In this document: positions 13,601 to 28,600 of the stretch, piece by piece | How positions within the stretch are numbered: position 1 is the first letter of the stretch | How the letters are laid out: every line of letters begins with the position of its first letter | Assembly: GCA_029931535.1 (NCBI GenBank) | Contig: JAQPZY010001498.1 | Span: 2,864,001 to 2,928,000 of the forward strand | Reading direction: 5' to 3' | Length of the DNA stretch: 64,000 nt | Source of the DNA: Margaritifera margaritifera | Taxonomy: Eukaryota > Mollusca > Bivalvia > Unionida > Margaritiferidae | Translations under genes and position numbers: made by a program | The notes under the pieces: generated by a model | What the model saw: only the letters and a program-made list of their open reading frames with translations | Database searches by the model: none | What the model was told of the DNA's origin: nothing

Positions 13601-16600
13601 AGTATAAAGTGAGGTAAAGTGATCAATCCATGCATCAGCACAATAGCTGGAGCAGCAAAATGTGTCACAAACTGAATCTCAACAGTATTAAGGGAGGTAA
13701 AGTGATCAACCCGTGTCAGCATCAATAGCTGAAGCAGAGCTGCCTTTGCTATTACCACACATAACCATATTTATCGGGTTCCAATAGAATTTTGGATTTT
13801 TTGTATGAAGCTGGTCTATGTGCTCTAAATCTGATCTAAGAATCTTTCTATTTGTCACAGAAGATAAATATGCAAGTCTAGATAAGTCTTGGGGACTGAG
13901 ATATAATGGTACACCAAAGATACGAATAAAATGTGCCATCTCCACAATCAAGCCTGAAAATAAACATATGATGATCTGTAGGATCTTCATAACAAGAGGT
14001 CCAAGTTGGTCTGATATTGCTCATCTAGGTAACAAACATATGTAAGCTTGTGAATGCAAATTCATTCATGTATTGAATCTGTGAAGTGTAAAGAAAAGTT
14101 TGGAGAACTTAGCTGCCACATTGTCTATTAGGCCTAAAAAAAATATAATATGCATGTTTCCAGTTTAATTTTCAAACAAATCTGGTTGGATGGTTAGAAT
14201 AAGACTTTTTTTTAGTCATTTTTTTCACCTCCATTTACCAAAAGTGAACCAAAGTTGCATTACCTAATTTATTAGTTTGAGAAAAGACCTTATCAGTTTT
14301 ACTCAACAACATGATGTTACATGATAGTAATATATGCACTCTGTATTTAAGTACCTAAATAATTTGCGTTTGATACAACCTACTGTAAATTTGAACCAAT
14401 CATGATTACCAAACAGCATGCAAAGGTAGCCATTACTGAATCTTGCTTTCTAGTCTATGTCCAGTAGGCACTAAAAAATTCTCGAAGAAATGAGCATGAT
14501 GTCTAATACTGTACCAGTGAATAAAATGAAATGCACTCTGGTTGCAACATTAAAAAAATGTGGAATGCACTCTGGTTGCAACATTGAAAAAATGTGGAAT
14601 TCATTTTTGTTTTGTTTTTTAATTCTTATTGTTGTGGATGGAAAATTTCTAGGTCAGTGTCCAGAAAACTGGAGGGCCTGGATATTAAAATTAATGATGG
14701 TAATTTGGAAGTGTTTCAGGATAAAACATATTGGGCTATTGTTTTCTTTTATTAAAAGCCAAAAATACAAAATATAAATGTAAAATATTGTGATTAATGC
14801 CATTCAATATACAAAAGACCATAAAATAATGCATATACATGTAAAAACATTACAACAAATATTTCAGACATTAGAATATGGCAATACCACTATAAGGTAT
14901 TTAGTACTTGGTCAGTTTTTGTCGGGCAATGAAATAAGGTGTCTTGCCAAAGGACAAAATACAGCAGATACATACACAAAACTACATACATTTTGTTCCG
15001 AGTCAGCAGAAAGAACAAGCTTGATATGGCCTATAGGTACATTGAGGCCATGAGGCCGAGATGTATTTATAAGCATATCAAATGAGTTCTTTCCATTGAC
15101 TCGGAACAAAACACAATTACAGCTGTATATTTATTACATACACCTCTTTTACACTTTTGAAATATTTTTAGCTTTACAGTATGAATAAAATTGCAAACGA
15201 ATTGGAATTTATAAATGTTCAATTCAGTGTGTCTAAAAAAACTGATGCGTGGTCATCAGAGAAGACACCCAAGTAGTTCTTATCTGGGTGTGTGATACAG
15301 AAATATAAATTGAACAGCTGTATCAAATGCCTGATCAAGCATGTTAAGATTAAATGGGTATGTAACAAATTCCCAAGATTTAATACATTTCATTGTTTTC
15401 CAAGCTAATCTTGTCCATAATTTATTTCATTTACTTATAGTGTTACTTGTTATATTTCTATTTTACATTTTTCTTCAGCTTCAAGTCACAGATTATTCAA
15501 TTTAATTCCTTAGGCATTTTTTCCACAAGGCAGAGATCTCAACATAACCCCAAATTGGTCATTCTCAATAGTCCCCATCATGGCTACTTCCCTAAGCTTT
15601 TGATAGGCAAAACAGCAGCATTTGTACAAATTTGAAATCATTCTTTGCCCAAATGCTTTATGTCATATACTGTATGTTCGAATTATGCTGAACAGGTTTT
15701 GAGAGGTCATTTAAAGGTTTTTCTATTTTTAGCAACAGTGGCCATATTTTTGAAAGGTCTTCATGCCTGGATGTTTTCTTTAAAGTTTGGTCAAATTCTA
15801 CTCTGCAGTTTTGAAGATGTCATTTAAAGGTTTTTCTTCTGTGTAATGGTAGCCATATTTGATAGCAGATCAGCATAATTTGTATAAACTTGAAAAGTCT
15901 TCACATCAGAATGTTTTGTGTCAAGTTTGGTCAAATTCTAGTCAGCGTTGTAGGGGAAGAAGTTGTTTAAAGTTTTTTTTCTCTATTTTTGGTAACAGTG
16001 GCTTTCCTATTTAAAGGTGGCCATATTTTAAGGCATTATTTGTATTAATTAAAACATCTTCCTGCCAAGATGCTTTCTCTCAAATTTGACCAAATCCTTT
16101 TCAGTAGTTGTTTTTTTTTGTTTTTTATGAAAGAAATCATTTAAGGACTTTTTGCTATTTTTTGTAATAATGGCCATATTTGAAGGTGGCTCAGCATAAT
16201 TTGTACTAACTTTAAAGGTCTTCCTGCCAGGATTCTTTCCTTAAAATATTATTATAAGAAGTCTTTTTGTGACAACCACATGTCGATATTAACCTCCATC
16301 TAGAAGGAGTAGTGATGACAAGATTTTGAAGATGAATGCCATGATGTCCATGTTGGAGGTAGGATCATCACCATTTCATTTAGGACCAACTAGACATCAT
16401 AAGAAGTCTTGGTGAAAACCCCATGTTGATATGACCATTCAATCAGTAGAAGTATCTATAACAAGATTTTCATGATGGCTGCTGTGACAGCCACACTGGA
16501 TGTCTGAGCAGCACCATTTTCATTTCTGGATCAACTAGACCTTAGGATGAATGTGTGTGTAAAATTTTTTAGCAATCCTCCAAGTAGCTGAGGAAGAGTA

Positions 16601-19600
16601 ATGATAAAGAACTTGTGCTAACAGATTGATGGACGACATATGAAGGACAACAGACAACAGGTCATCCTATAAGTTCTTCTAGTCTATTACCAGTAGAGCT
16701 AAAATAAATCCAGGATTTCTAATAAATTTAATGTTAAAAAAAGGTGTGTCAGAAAGAGAGAGAGAGACCTTTTCTGACACCACAAAATATGCCTGTAACC
16801 TGTATAAACAGTAAACAGTCATGATTCACATAGCTTCATGCTTAATGTTCATGGAATACTATCCCCCCTGGGCAGTTTATACATTTAAATTATCATAGAT
16901 GTGACTAAAAGCTAAAGGTGATAAGTGATAAACAACCACCAATCATCAGATTACTAATAAATAGCTAAGGTGATTCGTGTCACTAGTCCTTTGAACTTAA
17001 CTGTGGAACAGTCCATATGGCTAATTTACATGGGTAAAGTACACAAAGTGGAACAACCAAGATACTGGGAGTTATGTAAAACAGAGATGTGTGTTGAAGA
17101 AATATTAGCTATTACTCTTCATTGCCATGCATGACACTGCTTAAGTCAACTTTGTTAAAGATTACAGGCTTGGTCGTGATCAGTGGCAAAGTTTCCTTAA
17201 GTCAGATGTTATTATATTCATGTTTTCATGCACTTGAGCAGTGGTTCTGAAACTTTTTTGATCGCGACCCTAAATACCATCTTTTGCAACCCAAAATGCA
17301 GTAGCAGTAGGAACCACTGTACTAGAGGAATGGTGAGCAATTTGCTCATGTAAATAAACCCCTGCATCTATTGCTTCCCATCATTACACCATGATGGAAA
17401 TGTAAATAACCCCCTGCATCTATTGCTTCCCACCTTTACCCCATGATGAAAATGAATCTGTAATAAAAAAAGTACACAACTCTTCTAAAAATAATGCAAG
17501 TAAAATAATTTGTCAACATGTATATCTGATGATGATGACCATAACATGTACTAGGTTTCACAGCAATCCACTAAAAACTGCAAGAGTAGTTGCATTCACA
17601 AGATTGTCATACACTGCATCCAGCTATATGTCAAAAAGGGCAATACCTCTTTAAAAAAATCATTGCAGCACAAAGATTTGTCCATATTTGCATCTTTAGA
17701 TGATGACCATAATATGCACCAAGTTTCACCATGATCCATAAAAACGTCAAGACAAACTGTGGAACTAGATGCACTAACAAGACCATGTCATACAATGCAT
17801 TAAACTACAAGAAAAGGGCAATAACTCCAATATAAATTGCATGTTTGACACTCACAGCAATGCAGATGCAGAAAGATCATTTTCAATGCTCATAAAAAAA
17901 TTCAACAAGGTCTTCTAGGAAGTCTGAACAACAGTGTTACCCTTGTCTGTCCATGCATCCATTCACCACAATAGCAGTAGGGGCATACAGTGTTACCCTT
18001 GTCTGTCCATACATCCATTCACCGCAATAGCAGTAGTGGCATACAGTGTTACCCTTGTCTGTATGTGCATCCATTCACCACAATAGCAGTAGGGGAATAC
18101 AGTGTTACCCTTGTCTGTATGTACATCCATTCACCACAATAGCAGTAGGGGCATACAGTGTCACCCTTGTCTGTCCGTACATCCATTCACCACAATAGCA
18201 GTAGTGGCATACAGTATTACCCTTGTCTGTATGTACATCCATTCACCACAATGGCAGTAGGGGCATACATTGTTAACCATGTCTGCCCAAACATCCATTC
18301 ACCACAATAGCAGTAGGGGCATAGTGTTACCCTTCTCTGTATGTACATCTGTCCATCACACACTGGTCAAGTTTTGTATTTGGGTCATTCTGGCCACTGT
18401 GATGGGACATCCATGTTCCATCAACACATTTAGTTTTATTTAATGTCTGTGTGACTGTGTGTGTATATGTGTGTTCTTGTGTATGTATGCATGCATATGT
18501 GTGTGGTACAATATGAGAAAATGCTATATCTACCAGCCTGCTGTATTTGGAAATGTGATCAATTCTTCAAACAAAACAGGTATTTAATTTATTTTATTTA
18601 AATCTGAATTTCCATTCATTTTCTGTAGGCTTGTATAACTAGATAACTTATTCTAAATTGTAGAACATTGCTTACTTGAATCATATGCAACCCCGTGGAA
18701 CCACAAAATCCACTTTTTGAGTCTCAAAGACTCCGCCACTGTCTGGAAAGTTGGCAGGGATGAAATTGACTTCTCTTGGTGAGCAAGAATATCTGATCAC
18801 ATTTATTCTTCAATGCTTTATTGACAAATACTGTAGTGGTTGAGAAGGGGGTAAACCTTATGCATGTTTTGATGTTTTTCATAACACATTTGACTGTGTC
18901 ATACAGACTAATCTGAAGTTTAAAATTATTAAACAAAATGATTAGTGATATGTATAATGTAAAATTAAGTCCCTATCCTATTAAAACTGGGGCATATTAA
19001 AGTGATCATCTGAAGTCCCAATACATTTAAAATCTTTATAAATGATCTACCATGATAATATTTAGAAACAACTGCAGATTCTGTTACTATTAATACTAGA
19101 TCAATAGATTGTTTATTGCAGATGATATTGTCAGTATGTCTACATGTGCAACTAGCCTACAAAGAATACAAAGAACTCTCACAACATACTGCTATGATTG
19201 GTGCCTCAAAGTTAACAAATAAAACAAAGATAATAATCTTTAACAAAGCTGGATTATTACTTAATGAGAACTTGGTTGTGCTTCATGGTAAACAAACTAA
19301 ATGTTTGATTACAGTTATTTAAGGTAACCAAGTGACTGCTTCTGGATCTTTTCCATTAGCCAAGTCAGCCTTAAAGCATACAATAACCCTAGTGTAAAAG
19401 TCAGCCTGAATGTTTTTGATCATACTATGAAGCCCATATTACTTTATGGCTCCGAGGTTATTTTCAATCCATTCTCTTCTACTATATATACTCACTTATA
19501 AGTCGAGTCTAACTGCAAGCAAGATAGACCCTGATCTGCCATCACATAATGCGCCAGCAGATCAGAATCTATGTTGTTTGTTCCACTCCTAACAAACTGC

Positions 19601-22600
19601 ATAAACCCATATCTGCTGGTGCATTATGCGATGGCAGATCTGGGTCTGTGCAGTTTGCATTTGGACTGAACTTGTAAGTGAGTACATGCAGTAAGTTAAA
19701 TAGTATAGCAAGATATTGGCAGTCTTTATAAAAACATTGTAAGTAAAAAATTACACAAAGTTTAATAAGTATATACATGTACTTGGAGTTCATAAAAAAA
19801 AATGTACACTTTGCTTTCTTATCCAAACTAGGTAGATTTCCCGAACATGTGAACTCTGTGCTTAAATACTGGTACATGTATTGACTGGAAAACCTAGCTG
19901 ATGCATATTCATGTTTGAAGACAATATATATGATCATGTTAAAGCTTCTTGGTACTCATCACTTCAAAAACAATGAGAAACATTTTTGATATAATTCATG
20001 AGTCAATCTTAATTGGAAACCTTAAATTTTACAGCTATATACAAAATTAATTGCAAAAATTTGGCAGCGACAAATGGTATAGCCAGAGAAAAATTGATGA
20101 AAATTGAGTGCGGAAAAAATATTTAACAATAGTTAACAATGCAGATCACAGGAAAAGTATCACAAAGCTGTGCAATTTGTCTTATAGACTGAACTGTGAA
20201 ATTGTAGATATACTTATTTATTATATATTTTATAATGAGATACTGACATTTATTAGGTGAGAAAAACTGACATCACCACAGTGGCGATATAAGTGGTATT
20301 GCTACTGTGGTGACATCATGTCTTCAACTGCTTTCTTTTCTCACTTTGGAAATACATCTGCCTTTATGTACGTTATTTAAACTTATATTTCCACAGTTAG
20401 GGCCAATTCATTTTCTTCTTTTCTCCTTCTATCATTCCCTTTCTTCCTCTCGCTCTCTCTTTCTCTCTCCTCCATCAGCATGCTTACCATATTCCCAGAC
20501 AGTTTTGGGTTTTTTTTGAGACTCAAAAAGTGTGTTTTGCATGCAGTTTTTGCTACTTTCAATAGTTCAGTAGTTGCTTTGACGGTAATGCAACTGTCAT
20601 TTGTGTTCACAAATATGCCTACAGTTTTCCTTCGCGAATGTGCATCCATGTCTATGTTGGCGCAAGCAATGGCCAAAGCCGCTAAAAGTGATAAAACCTG
20701 TAAGATGGCAATGAATATCCATTTCAAAACAATTAATCTGGCAATGAAAACATTCAAGGTTTGTGGTGGTCAGCCAAGTTGCTAAAGTCTTTGACCGCCG
20801 CTATTGTAACGTATTTTCGAGGTTAAAGTCACACCTATGTCAGTGAAGATTTAATTTATTCTCAAGCTAAATTAATGAAAAAAGGTAATAATTTATGCTA
20901 ATTTATGCAAATACACATTTTGTCATTTGATTAATGATTTAATACTTTTAAATTATTAAAATTCCATGGTGATAATGTTTTCATGAGTTACTTGATCACA
21001 TGATAAAACGTTTTTTGCAATCATGTAAATGTCCAAGGAAAATATGAGAAAGTTAAGGTGGCAAAACTGTCTAAGCAAATAAGATTATCTCATTTTTTAG
21101 CACTTCTAGTGCATTATGAACTACAATTTCCTTTGTCCCTTTAAAATGTTGCGTGTCACCCAAATCTGGACATGGCATTAGAGATTGAATGGTGCCATTG
21201 TTCAACCTACCGAAATAATCATGTTTTGAATTTTATATATGGAGTAAAAATCCGACTTCAAAGAAATGTTGCCGTTGATTACAAACTTTAATAAATATGG
21301 CTTCAACATCCTCATTCAATGCGGTCAATGGTGTGTAATAACATTTGTTTTTCAACACGCATCAGTTTGATATACTGACAAACTGGGTTGTTCCACTTAG
21401 TGTACTTTACCTATGCAAATTAGCCTAATGGGCTCCCGCAGCAGTGCTCAAAGGATTTGACATGACACATAGCCCTAGCTATTGTGAGCCAATTCAGTAA
21501 ATCTCTGATAGGTGTCTGGTTATCTCTGACCGCCTTACCTTTTAATTGTCTTTAAAACAGCTCTATAAACTGCCCAGATGAGTTTTACATGAGCACTGAG
21601 CAAGACTGTTTACTGTTTATACACACCACAGATTACATGCATATATCACTGTAGTCAGACATTTTTTTTTTGTTGTTGCTAAGATTGGTGAAAATCATGT
21701 TTTTCTAAACACGACTATGTCAGGGGGTTTGGGAGTCCAAAATCGTGTTTTTCACGTGACACATTGTGTTAAGGCATGTATGCATCAGGATGAACAGATC
21801 TTAAACTATGCAGGACTGAGGAGGTTCCTTAAAAATGACTACAATCAAACTCCACAAGAAGAAGTGGGTTTAAAATACTAACTTATTTAAAAGTTGTCCA
21901 CATGAATTGTGCAAATTGTTTACTTAGCAATTGTAATTCTCATCACACTCAAAATCATGCTTGAAAATGATGGAGAAATTAGGGATAGATGAGTGTTGAT
22001 TGCAAACTGAAATTAAGTGACCATCAAAATTTGGTTGCAGTATCAGTTACGGAACTAGACTGCAAGCTTGCCAATACCACAGAATTTACATTTAATTGCA
22101 GAAATAATTTATATTTAAAAAAATCCTAATAAGTAAACTCACAATCATAAAAATCTTTTGTTTACAGATGTTAAACTTTGAAGTCTGTCAGATACAACTG
22201 CTCAGTGATGATTCTACAGTACTCCAGCAAAACAATGTTCACTATCAATCCACGCAAGAAACCAATTTTTGGAGTAAAAAATGTTTCTTCACTAATACTT
22301 ACCCATCATAATATATAAGGAGGACAAGCACTACCTCGCAAATCCAGCCCTCCCAAATTATATTTTAGCTATAAAAAGACTAAAAGTTATCTGCCCACAT
22401 AGGTGGGAGTCAGACAAGAGTGATATCCCCTTGGATAGCGGGATTGGCACCAAATCCTGTCCATACTTCAGTTACTACTGGAGCGGAATGACGGTAGGAT
22501 GTAACTGCCAAGAGGTTGGGAGGATGTATCCGTATTATGATTGGGCAAGTATTATCAAAGAAACGCATTTCACTACAAAAACTGGTTTCATCTACAAATA

Positions 22601-25600
22601 TGTAACCCGATCATAATACCTTAGGAGAATAGGTAAGTAGTGGAGGAAATTACATCCCCTTACGATGGAGAAGGCCCATCTCCAGACCCAAAAGGAATGT
22701 GAGGCAGCTTCAATTCTTGAGATATAATTAGGCTGGAATAGCAACTCCATATGCCTTGACGTGGCTGGCTAAGACAAAAAATTTCCCTGCAAATCCAGTG
22801 GAAGTAGAAGAGTTGTGTTACTGAGAAGCTGCCAAATGACCTGGGAAGGTAGCCTGTTGCATTGCTGATATAGGTCCCACCAGGTCAAACTAGGCCCTTT
22901 GGGATGAAAGATCTCGGAGGTAAAGCTAGAGAAAGTCGCTTCTGACCTCCATCCCACGGCTTGTATAATATCCGTTGAACATTTGCGCTCCAACGCAATG
23001 CTAGTGGCAAAATGTAAAATAACTTCATTTAATCTTGGATTAATTTTCTGTATGTTGAGCAAATAACCCATTTCATCAAGGATGATACAACCTGAACTGT
23101 GATATCGACCTTTCCCTCTTTCAAAGGTAATAACAGACGAGATCTCCCTCTTAACAATGGCTCAGTCCATTTTAGGTACCACTTCAAAAGCCTGCACCAG
23201 GTCCAGTAGATGGCCCTGAGGCGAAGGGTCCAATGTGAAAAGAGGTTTCACCACAAAACACTGAACACCCATGAGCAGGAGCCTGTTCTTGGCAATTAAA
23301 GCAGGAACCATCATGAGTGAAATTGAACCATCCTGACGGAACTGTAGATAGTTTGAGTATACTGACCAGGCATGTATTTCGCTGATCCTGCCTGCTGGAT
23401 CTAGGATGACTAGGAAACAGGTCTTATATGAGATAAACCAACGATGTTCTAGATAGTGATTCAAATGGTGCCTTATAGAACCATGTCAGAACCCATGGTA
23501 GATTCCCTTTTGGGCACAGGGCCAAAGCCTTTAGTCATGACAGATCAAAGTTTGCCAGAAGGTTGAAGAGGTCTCTGCTTCGTCCTAAATTCTCCCTTCC
23601 ATGTTGATGCAATGTGTCTGAGAATGTGGAACAGTAACCTTCTATTGTGATAGGTGCTAACTTCTTCACCTTGAAAGCCATAGGAGAAAGTTATCTATTT
23701 GGGGTAATGATGCTTTAAGTGGAGGAATGTGTCTTCACTCACACCACTGAGTAAATTCTCCACTTCCCCTCATACACTTTCAAAGTGGTGGACCTTCTCG
23801 TCCGAGTGATTCTGTAGACTAGATCGGATTCGATACTGACCATGAGTGATCTATATCTGATGGTAGAGTCTGGTTTTGACAGAACAGGGTAATAATTTCC
23901 TTCCTATTGGTACTAGGTTTATGATGCTGGGATGTGTTAGGAGATATTGGATTCATGTTACTGGTCCCCACCTGCATCAAGTAAGGCCATGTCTGAGCTG
24001 GTGTTGACTGCTGTCGATCTGCCTCAAATGTCACAGGAAGCATAGATGAGTTGTAGTACCTATCTGGAATTAGTCACGATGGTACCACCAAAAACATCTG
24101 TTCTGGTTGTGGTTCATGATACCAGGATAGGTTAGATAATATTGGATCTCTGTAACTGTGTAACTGGTCCCTACCTGCATCAGATGAGGCCATGTCTGAG
24201 CTGGTGTTGACTGCTGTCGCTCTGCCTTGGATGTCATAGTATGTATAGATGGTCTGTCATACAAATGTGGAATCAATGGCGGTACTACTAATGGCACTGT
24301 CCTATCTTTTACTGTTGCGCTATTCACCTTTCTTTAACTGTGTGCAATGCCTGTCCAAGACTGTAGCCCCATGATTCTCCATCCAACATTTGCATGTTAC
24401 ATGTATGTTCTGAAACAGACCCCACACATTCCATGTATGTAGTATGATTATCCTCAGCCAGTTAAAGCGCATGTACTGAGAGCACTTAATAATACCAATT
24501 ATGCTGACACCTGTGAATACAGAGCAAAACAATAGCCTCTACAGATGAGATGATCCAAGTGTCACGTAGCTTACCACAAAGTGAACACTAATGGACAATG
24601 CAAATGCCTTTAAAAATTACATGCATGACCTTTCTGATCTGTAATACTAGTATTAGAGAGTGATTGACAGAAATCATATAGTAGGTCGAGTGCACATTAT
24701 TTGAATGAATGTACTAGTGACTAAAGCAGGTGAAATCATTCAAGCATCCCATAAACTTACCATGAAATGGATGCTAGTGAACAATATAATGTCATTAAAA
24801 ATTACTTGCAAGACCTTCCTGGTCTGTAATATTATACAGTCACTGACCAAAAAGGATGCTAGTGAATAATATATATGTCATTGGAAAGTACCTGTAAGAC
24901 CTTCCTGGTCTATAACATTATACAGTCAGTGACCAAAAAGTGTCACATAAGCTTACCATGAAGTGCATGCTAGTGAACAAATAAATGTCTATAGAAATTT
25001 TCTGCACAATAATATTATACAGTTGTTGAATGAATGTACTAACAACCATGACAGGTATAATAAAAAGGCACTGACATGTATATCATATGATGAAGCTGTT
25101 GTTCTAATAAAATTAGAAAAATCTTCGTCTCAGACAGAAAAGAGCAAGAAATACCGGTAGTTAGAAGCATAGATGGAGTATATTTCTCTTATGTGAGAAA
25201 CTCCTCCAACTCACTCAGTTGCGTGGAAAACACCACCTGATACAGGATTTTGCAAGGTCTCTAAAAGTGCATGCTTCCTAGCAAAAGTGAAGTAGTAACT
25301 GAAGTATGGATGGGATTTGCAGATCCGTGAACCCTAACAAGACCTTCTCAGTAAGGCAGTCTATATTTTTCCCCCCGTCAGACCAATTTTCAGTAAGGTT
25401 TAATAAAATATAATTTACTGATATTGTCAAGTTGGAAAACATGCATTTCAAAGTTCAGAAGTGTAATTGGAGACTGCAGCGACAGTAAACATTATGAAGA
25501 GTTTTGCAACCTCTGAAATTCTGGTAAGAATACATTTAGCTCATGATCAGTTCAATTACGACTCAATTACATATATTGCTTCTGTGATCAAGTGGTTTTC

Positions 25601-28600
25601 TGAAAATTCCCCCTTCTTCCCCAATTTTGATCAATATTTGCAAAATTAAAGGTCTTTTCACTGTCAGGAACAAATCCATTCTTTCTTCCAACTTTTTCCT
25701 GATTTCCCGGTAGCATGGGAACTGTTTGTATAATTTCCATTTACTATATCATTACTGCTTTCTCTTTGACAAAAGCTTCAGCTAAATGTGACAGTAAGGT
25801 ACATTGAGCACAATGGCATGAAGGGCTGAAATCTCTCTCTCTCTCATATCAGGGCATATTTTATTTGGATCACAAGATGCAAGAATAAAAATGTGGCAAT
25901 GGAACACCTATGTACGTGTCATACTTATCCGTTTGCGAACTTATCTATTCCAATACACAGGTACTGTATATACTCGATTATAAGTCGACCCCACCCCTTT
26001 TTAGGGCTGCAAAAAGTGAATTTCTCTTTGACCCTCCTATAAGTCGAGGTGTATTTTGCAAGTCAGATCCGTCTGAAGGTGTCACTTCATAGTGAGTCAG
26101 AAATGCACTTTGGAAATATAAACAAGCCAATAGTTAAGAAAAATAAAGACAAAACCAGTGTAAAATACAATTATATTATTGAGTGAAATATGTCACAAAT
26201 AAATTGACAACTTACAATTTGTCCATCTTTGTGTAACAAAGTCCATTGAAATCCATAACGCTTGACATTTTAAATCCATTTATATGATAAATCCACGAAT
26301 TCAATTATAGGTCACATACCGGTATAAAAATAGAAGTTCTGAATGATCCAATTCACAATATCCCGTAATATGTTAATTCCACATGTCATACAAATAAAGA
26401 ATGAAAGTTAAGTCCACTTTTTTGTGATTCACGGTATCCTATAAATGTCACTATCTAATGTCATCTGGTACAAAGTCCAAGAATTAATCCTCATTGTCTG
26501 ATAAAGTTCTGAAATTCTACATCGTCATCTAGTCATTGTAAATCGTCATTGTCTAGTCATCGTAAATCTCGTCCGACTCCGATTCCTCGGCTTTACGGTC
26601 ATATGCGGGTGCTTATGCAGAGACTGAGCTTGGACTCTGTAAGTAACACTTTGATCATAAAGTCAGATATCTGTTAAAGGCTGCAACTGAACACATGTCA
26701 ATTGTGCAGCAAGATCACAGGAAGTTACAATAACCACCCCCTGTTACTTGGCACTGAACAAGTATCAAACTCTCAGCTTGATCAAAGGGTTGTCATGTGG
26801 GGAAAACAAAGAGTATGGTGCCTTTACAAGCAAAGGGATTAACGTCAAAGTATATGCACAGGAAGTTGTAGAATTCTACTTGGCACTGAACAAGTATTAG
26901 ATTGGCGGCTCGATAAAAAGGATTGTCAACTTGAAAACAAAGTTAGTCCCTTTACAAGCCAAAGACTTATCAGCCCATGTGCACTGGCAGATAACTTGGG
27001 AAATCTGACTTGTGGAAAAGGAAAATACAAATTAAATCAAAACTTTCATTGCATCAAGCACAGTCTTTATACAGCAAAACACAAATATTAAATACAGGTT
27101 GTTCGGACTGGCACGAAAATGGAAGCAATATACTTGCTAGTAAACACCCACGGTAAACATTGACGGACACTTCATTTTGAGGTAGGTAGTATTTCATTTA
27201 CTGGTAATATTGTCAAATTATTAAAATCCAAATAACTGTAGATACATGTATTGTGTAATGAATACCGTCATGAAACGGATAAACACAGTGCATACCATAT
27301 ATGCATTACTGCATAGGAATAGTGGCATGAAAACGTAAAAATATATGAATTGACAGTATTTTTATGTACTGCAAACATCTAGAATTTCCAACATTACCCC
27401 CAGATTTATATTTTTTTTTAATGTCATGCTTATAAGATGACCCCTACTCTGCATGAATCGAATTTTAAATAAAACACGTCGACTTATAAGCAAATTCAAG
27501 CAACATATTACACTAGTGCATGCTTTAGCACAATTATGTCTGATATATGTGAATTTAATACTCGTGATCATGAAAGATATTTTGGATCTATCAATATCGG
27601 GTCCTTTAATTTTTCGTACAAAATCTCTTTCCCATAATAAGAGTAAAAAAAAATTGTCATATATGAAAAATTACATGAAAAACAATAGGGCAAGGAAACT
27701 TAACATATCATGCAGAAGGGAAATTCCCATTTTCAGTATCAGTGACCTTGACCTTGGACCTATCAGCCCCCGATCAACTGGCTTCTGCTTCTATCCATGG
27801 GTAAGACACCTATGTGGTTTGAGAAAAAAAGACCACAGCAAACAAAAGTTATGTTGCAAAAACCATGTTGCCTACAAATGGACAAATAGACATAACTATT
27901 GCTAGATCTTTTTCCCCAGGTTTCTTCGGACAGGGGGCTCAAAGGAAATCAGATCAAAATAACCAACATGATAGTAACCTCTCATAAATACAATAAAACA
28001 CATAATGAACCTCTTAGGATCCCTAAAATTACTTTGTTGTATCCATAATTCGATATATCCCTATTATAATGTAAATTCTGCACTCCGCTGGGTACCCAAA
28101 ATCCAACTGCACTGATCAAATATTTATTGTGTTTGTGTTCATACAACAGTGTTTTACTGCAAATATCTCATTTATGTTTTCTAAGTTTTTATAACTTAGG
28201 ACTCATATTTGACATCTTTCTGAAATGTATTCAGAAAATTCTTATTGTGGAAATCATTCCTTGGACAAATTGATAATAATGATCTAGGACTGTCACAGTT
28301 GCTCACTCATCTTGAGAACAATATATACTTCTTCATGTATTCAAAATAAACTTAGGTAACTAGATTATACCTGTATTAAGTCACCCTGCAATGCCATACT
28401 TTTTGGCACAGGCCTCAAGTCAAAATATTCACACATTTGTGCACATACAAAAACATATTCAGATGATACTTCAAAAGTTCAAATCTTTTTATTTATTTTA
28501 GTGATGTTACCTTGCCCGACAGTGTTGGCAGCTGGCAGTGTTTGTTGTGCACAAGTCCCAGATCCCGTTTCATCTGGTTATAAAACAGACCTCCGACTGA

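Noticed and set aside
20383..20785. Overlapping ORFs of 124 and 101 codons on both strands
   Set aside because: No recognised motif, no splice evidence, partly over a pyrimidine-rich run.
27453..27905. 150-codon plus-strand ORF
   Set aside because: It covers the edge of repeat Q and a dispersed TGACCTTGACC repeat; no domain and antisense to the host gene.
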